DNA of 5,724 bases from Candidatus Acetothermia bacterium (GTDB taxonomy: Bacteria > Bipolaricaulota > Bipolaricaulia > UBA7950 > UBA9294), in contig QMQL01000063.1 of assembly GCA_003650505.1 (NCBI GenBank), positions 1 to 5,724 on the forward strand, given 5' to 3'. The position numbers and the translations under genes were made by a program. The notes below the pieces were generated by a model, which was not told where the DNA came from, searched no databases, and was given only the letters and a program-made list of their open reading frames with translations. Of the stretch, positions 5,034 through 5,724 are shown in pieces; position 1 is the stretch's first letter, and each line of letters opens with the position of its first letter.

Positions 5034-5724
5034 GACCCGCATCGTCCTTGAGAACGTGGGCCGGATCGATCCGGAGAGTCTCGAACAGGCGACCTCCGCC
5101 GGGGCGTACACCGCCCTGCGGAAGGTGATCGAGGAGGGGATCCCGCCCGAGAGGGTGGTCGAGGAGGTCGATCGCTCCGGGCTCCGCGGGAGGGGCGGGG
5201 CCGGCTTTCCGACCGGGAAGAAGTGGTCGCTCCTCGCCCCGGGAGACGAGAAGTACCTGATCTGCAACGCCGACGAGGGCGAGCCGGGGACGTTCAAGGA
5301 CCGGCTGATCATGGAAGGGGATCCGCACCGGCTGATCGAGGGGATGATCCTCGCCGGATACGCGATCGGTGCGGAGAAGGGATACATCTACATCCGCGGC
5401 GAGTACACGGAGCCGATCGAGCGGATGGAAAGGGCGATCCTCGCCGCGCGGGAGGCCGGTCTCCTCGGAGGGGGGATCCTCGGATCCTCTATCTCGTTCG
5501 ATATCGAGGTCAAGCGTGGGGCCGGCTCGTACGTATGCGGCGAGGAGACGGCGATGATCGAATCGATCGAGGGGAAACGCGGCTACCCCCGGCTGAAGCC
5601 GCCCTATCCCGGATCCGCCGGGTTATGGGGAAAGCCGACGGTGGTCAACAACGTGGAGACCCTCGCCAACGTCCCCCCGATTGTGAACCGGGGAGCCGCT
5701 TGGTTCCGCTCCTTCGGGACCGAG
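5023..5724 (+). CDS. hoxF: Diaphorase flavoprotein HoxF/NuoF-like (NAD(H)- and FMN-binding), 3' truncated by the window
   Basis: Flavin subunit that exchanges electrons with NAD(P)H. 234 residues are visible, open to the window end. Motifs: the FMN-binding GLRGRGGAGFPTGKKW (53-68); the nucleotide/FMN-site NADEGEPGTFKDR (82-94); GYIYIRGEYTEPI (120-132); the RGAGSYVCGEETAMIESIEG region (165-184); and the GKPTVVNNVETLANVP segment (203-218). The C-terminal 4Fe-4S motif lies outside. The start is firm: ATG 5023 follows AAGGGGG at 5012-5018, and an in-frame TAA at 5011-5013 blocks any extension. Only about 52 residues therefore precede the FMN motif, so the N-terminal thioredoxin-like 2Fe-2S domain seen in many HoxF and in HydB-type proteins is missing, as in complex I NuoF. 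Overlaps hoxE by 11 bases. The unseen 3' end decides between a plain HoxF/NuoF and a HydB-like protein with extra 2[4Fe-4S] clusters. Confidence 0.93.
   Translation, partial: MPSETRIVLENVGRIDPESLEQATSAGAYTALRKVIEEGIPPERVVEEVDRSGLRGRGGAGFPTGKKWSLLAPGDEKYLICNADEGEPGTFKDRLIMEGDPHRLIEGMILAGYAIGAEKGYIYIRGEYTEPIERMERAILAAREAGLLGGGILGSSISFDIEVKRGAGSYVCGEETAMIESIEGKRGYPRLKPPYPGSAGLWGKPTVVNNVETLANVPPIVNRGAAWFRSFGTE

Noticed and set aside
1460..5724. Complex I (nuo) operon
   Set aside because: E- and F-type subunits are present, but HoxY/HoxH carry the complete [NiFe] ligand sets and a maturation protease is included; no membrane subunits are visible.
1..5724. CRISPR arrays, insertion sequences, tRNA or rRNA genes
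   Set aside because: No direct-repeat arrays, transposase-like frames, terminal inverted repeats or RNA gene signatures were seen; nearly all bases belong to identified protein genes.

Overview
The window is GC-rich (about 60 % or more by eye) and almost entirely coding, with every recognisable gene on the + strand. It carries the C-terminal part of an archaeal-type, cofactor-independent phosphoglycerate mutase locus (apgM, complete) followed by a compact hydrogenase operon. The operon encodes a cytoplasmic, NAD(P)-linked [NiFe] hydrogenase of the group 3d (HoxEFUYH) type. The host is most likely an anaerobic or facultatively anaerobic bacterium: ribosome-binding sites are strong and G-rich, Hox-type hydrogenases are mainly bacterial, and ApgM occurs in many anaerobic bacterial lineages as well as archaea. 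A Bipolaricaulota/Acetothermia-like or similar deep-branching anaerobe is a guess I cannot test here.

Layout. Positions 2-31 look like the last codons of an upstream + strand gene. Positions 32-141 are a short intergenic stretch with a possible weak promoter. apgM runs 142-1395 (or from a GTG at 148). A 64-base gap (1396-1459) separates it from six tightly packed genes: hoxU (1460-2167), hoxY (2160-2696), hoxH (2705-4129), an M52-family hydrogenase maturation protease (4139-4573), hoxE (4566-5033) and the 5' part of hoxF (5023 to the window end). The gaps inside the cluster are 8-9 bases or negative (overlaps of 8, 8 and 11 bases), so it is almost certainly one translationally coupled transcript.

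How the parts work together. HoxY and HoxH form the H2-converting module, with [NiFe] in HoxH and the proximal 4Fe-4S cluster in HoxY. HoxU is the iron-sulfur wire. HoxF (FMN, NAD(H) site) with HoxE (2Fe-2S) forms the diaphorase that exchanges electrons with NAD(P)H. The protease would remove the 27-residue C-terminal tail that follows the DPCxxCxxH motif of HoxH once nickel is inserted. ApgM interconverts 2- and 3-phosphoglycerate in glycolysis/gluconeogenesis. Its link to the hydrogenase is only adjacency, although fermentative NADH re-oxidation to H2 would make metabolic sense.

The most notable points are the permuted order (U-Y-H-protease-E-F instead of E-F-U-Y-H-W), a HoxF that starts like complex I NuoF without the N-terminal thioredoxin-like domain of many HoxF/HydB proteins, and the unresolved question of whether the enzyme is a simple NAD-linked or an electron-bifurcating hydrogenase. 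The deciding C-terminal half of hoxF lies beyond the window. GATC is also strikingly frequent.
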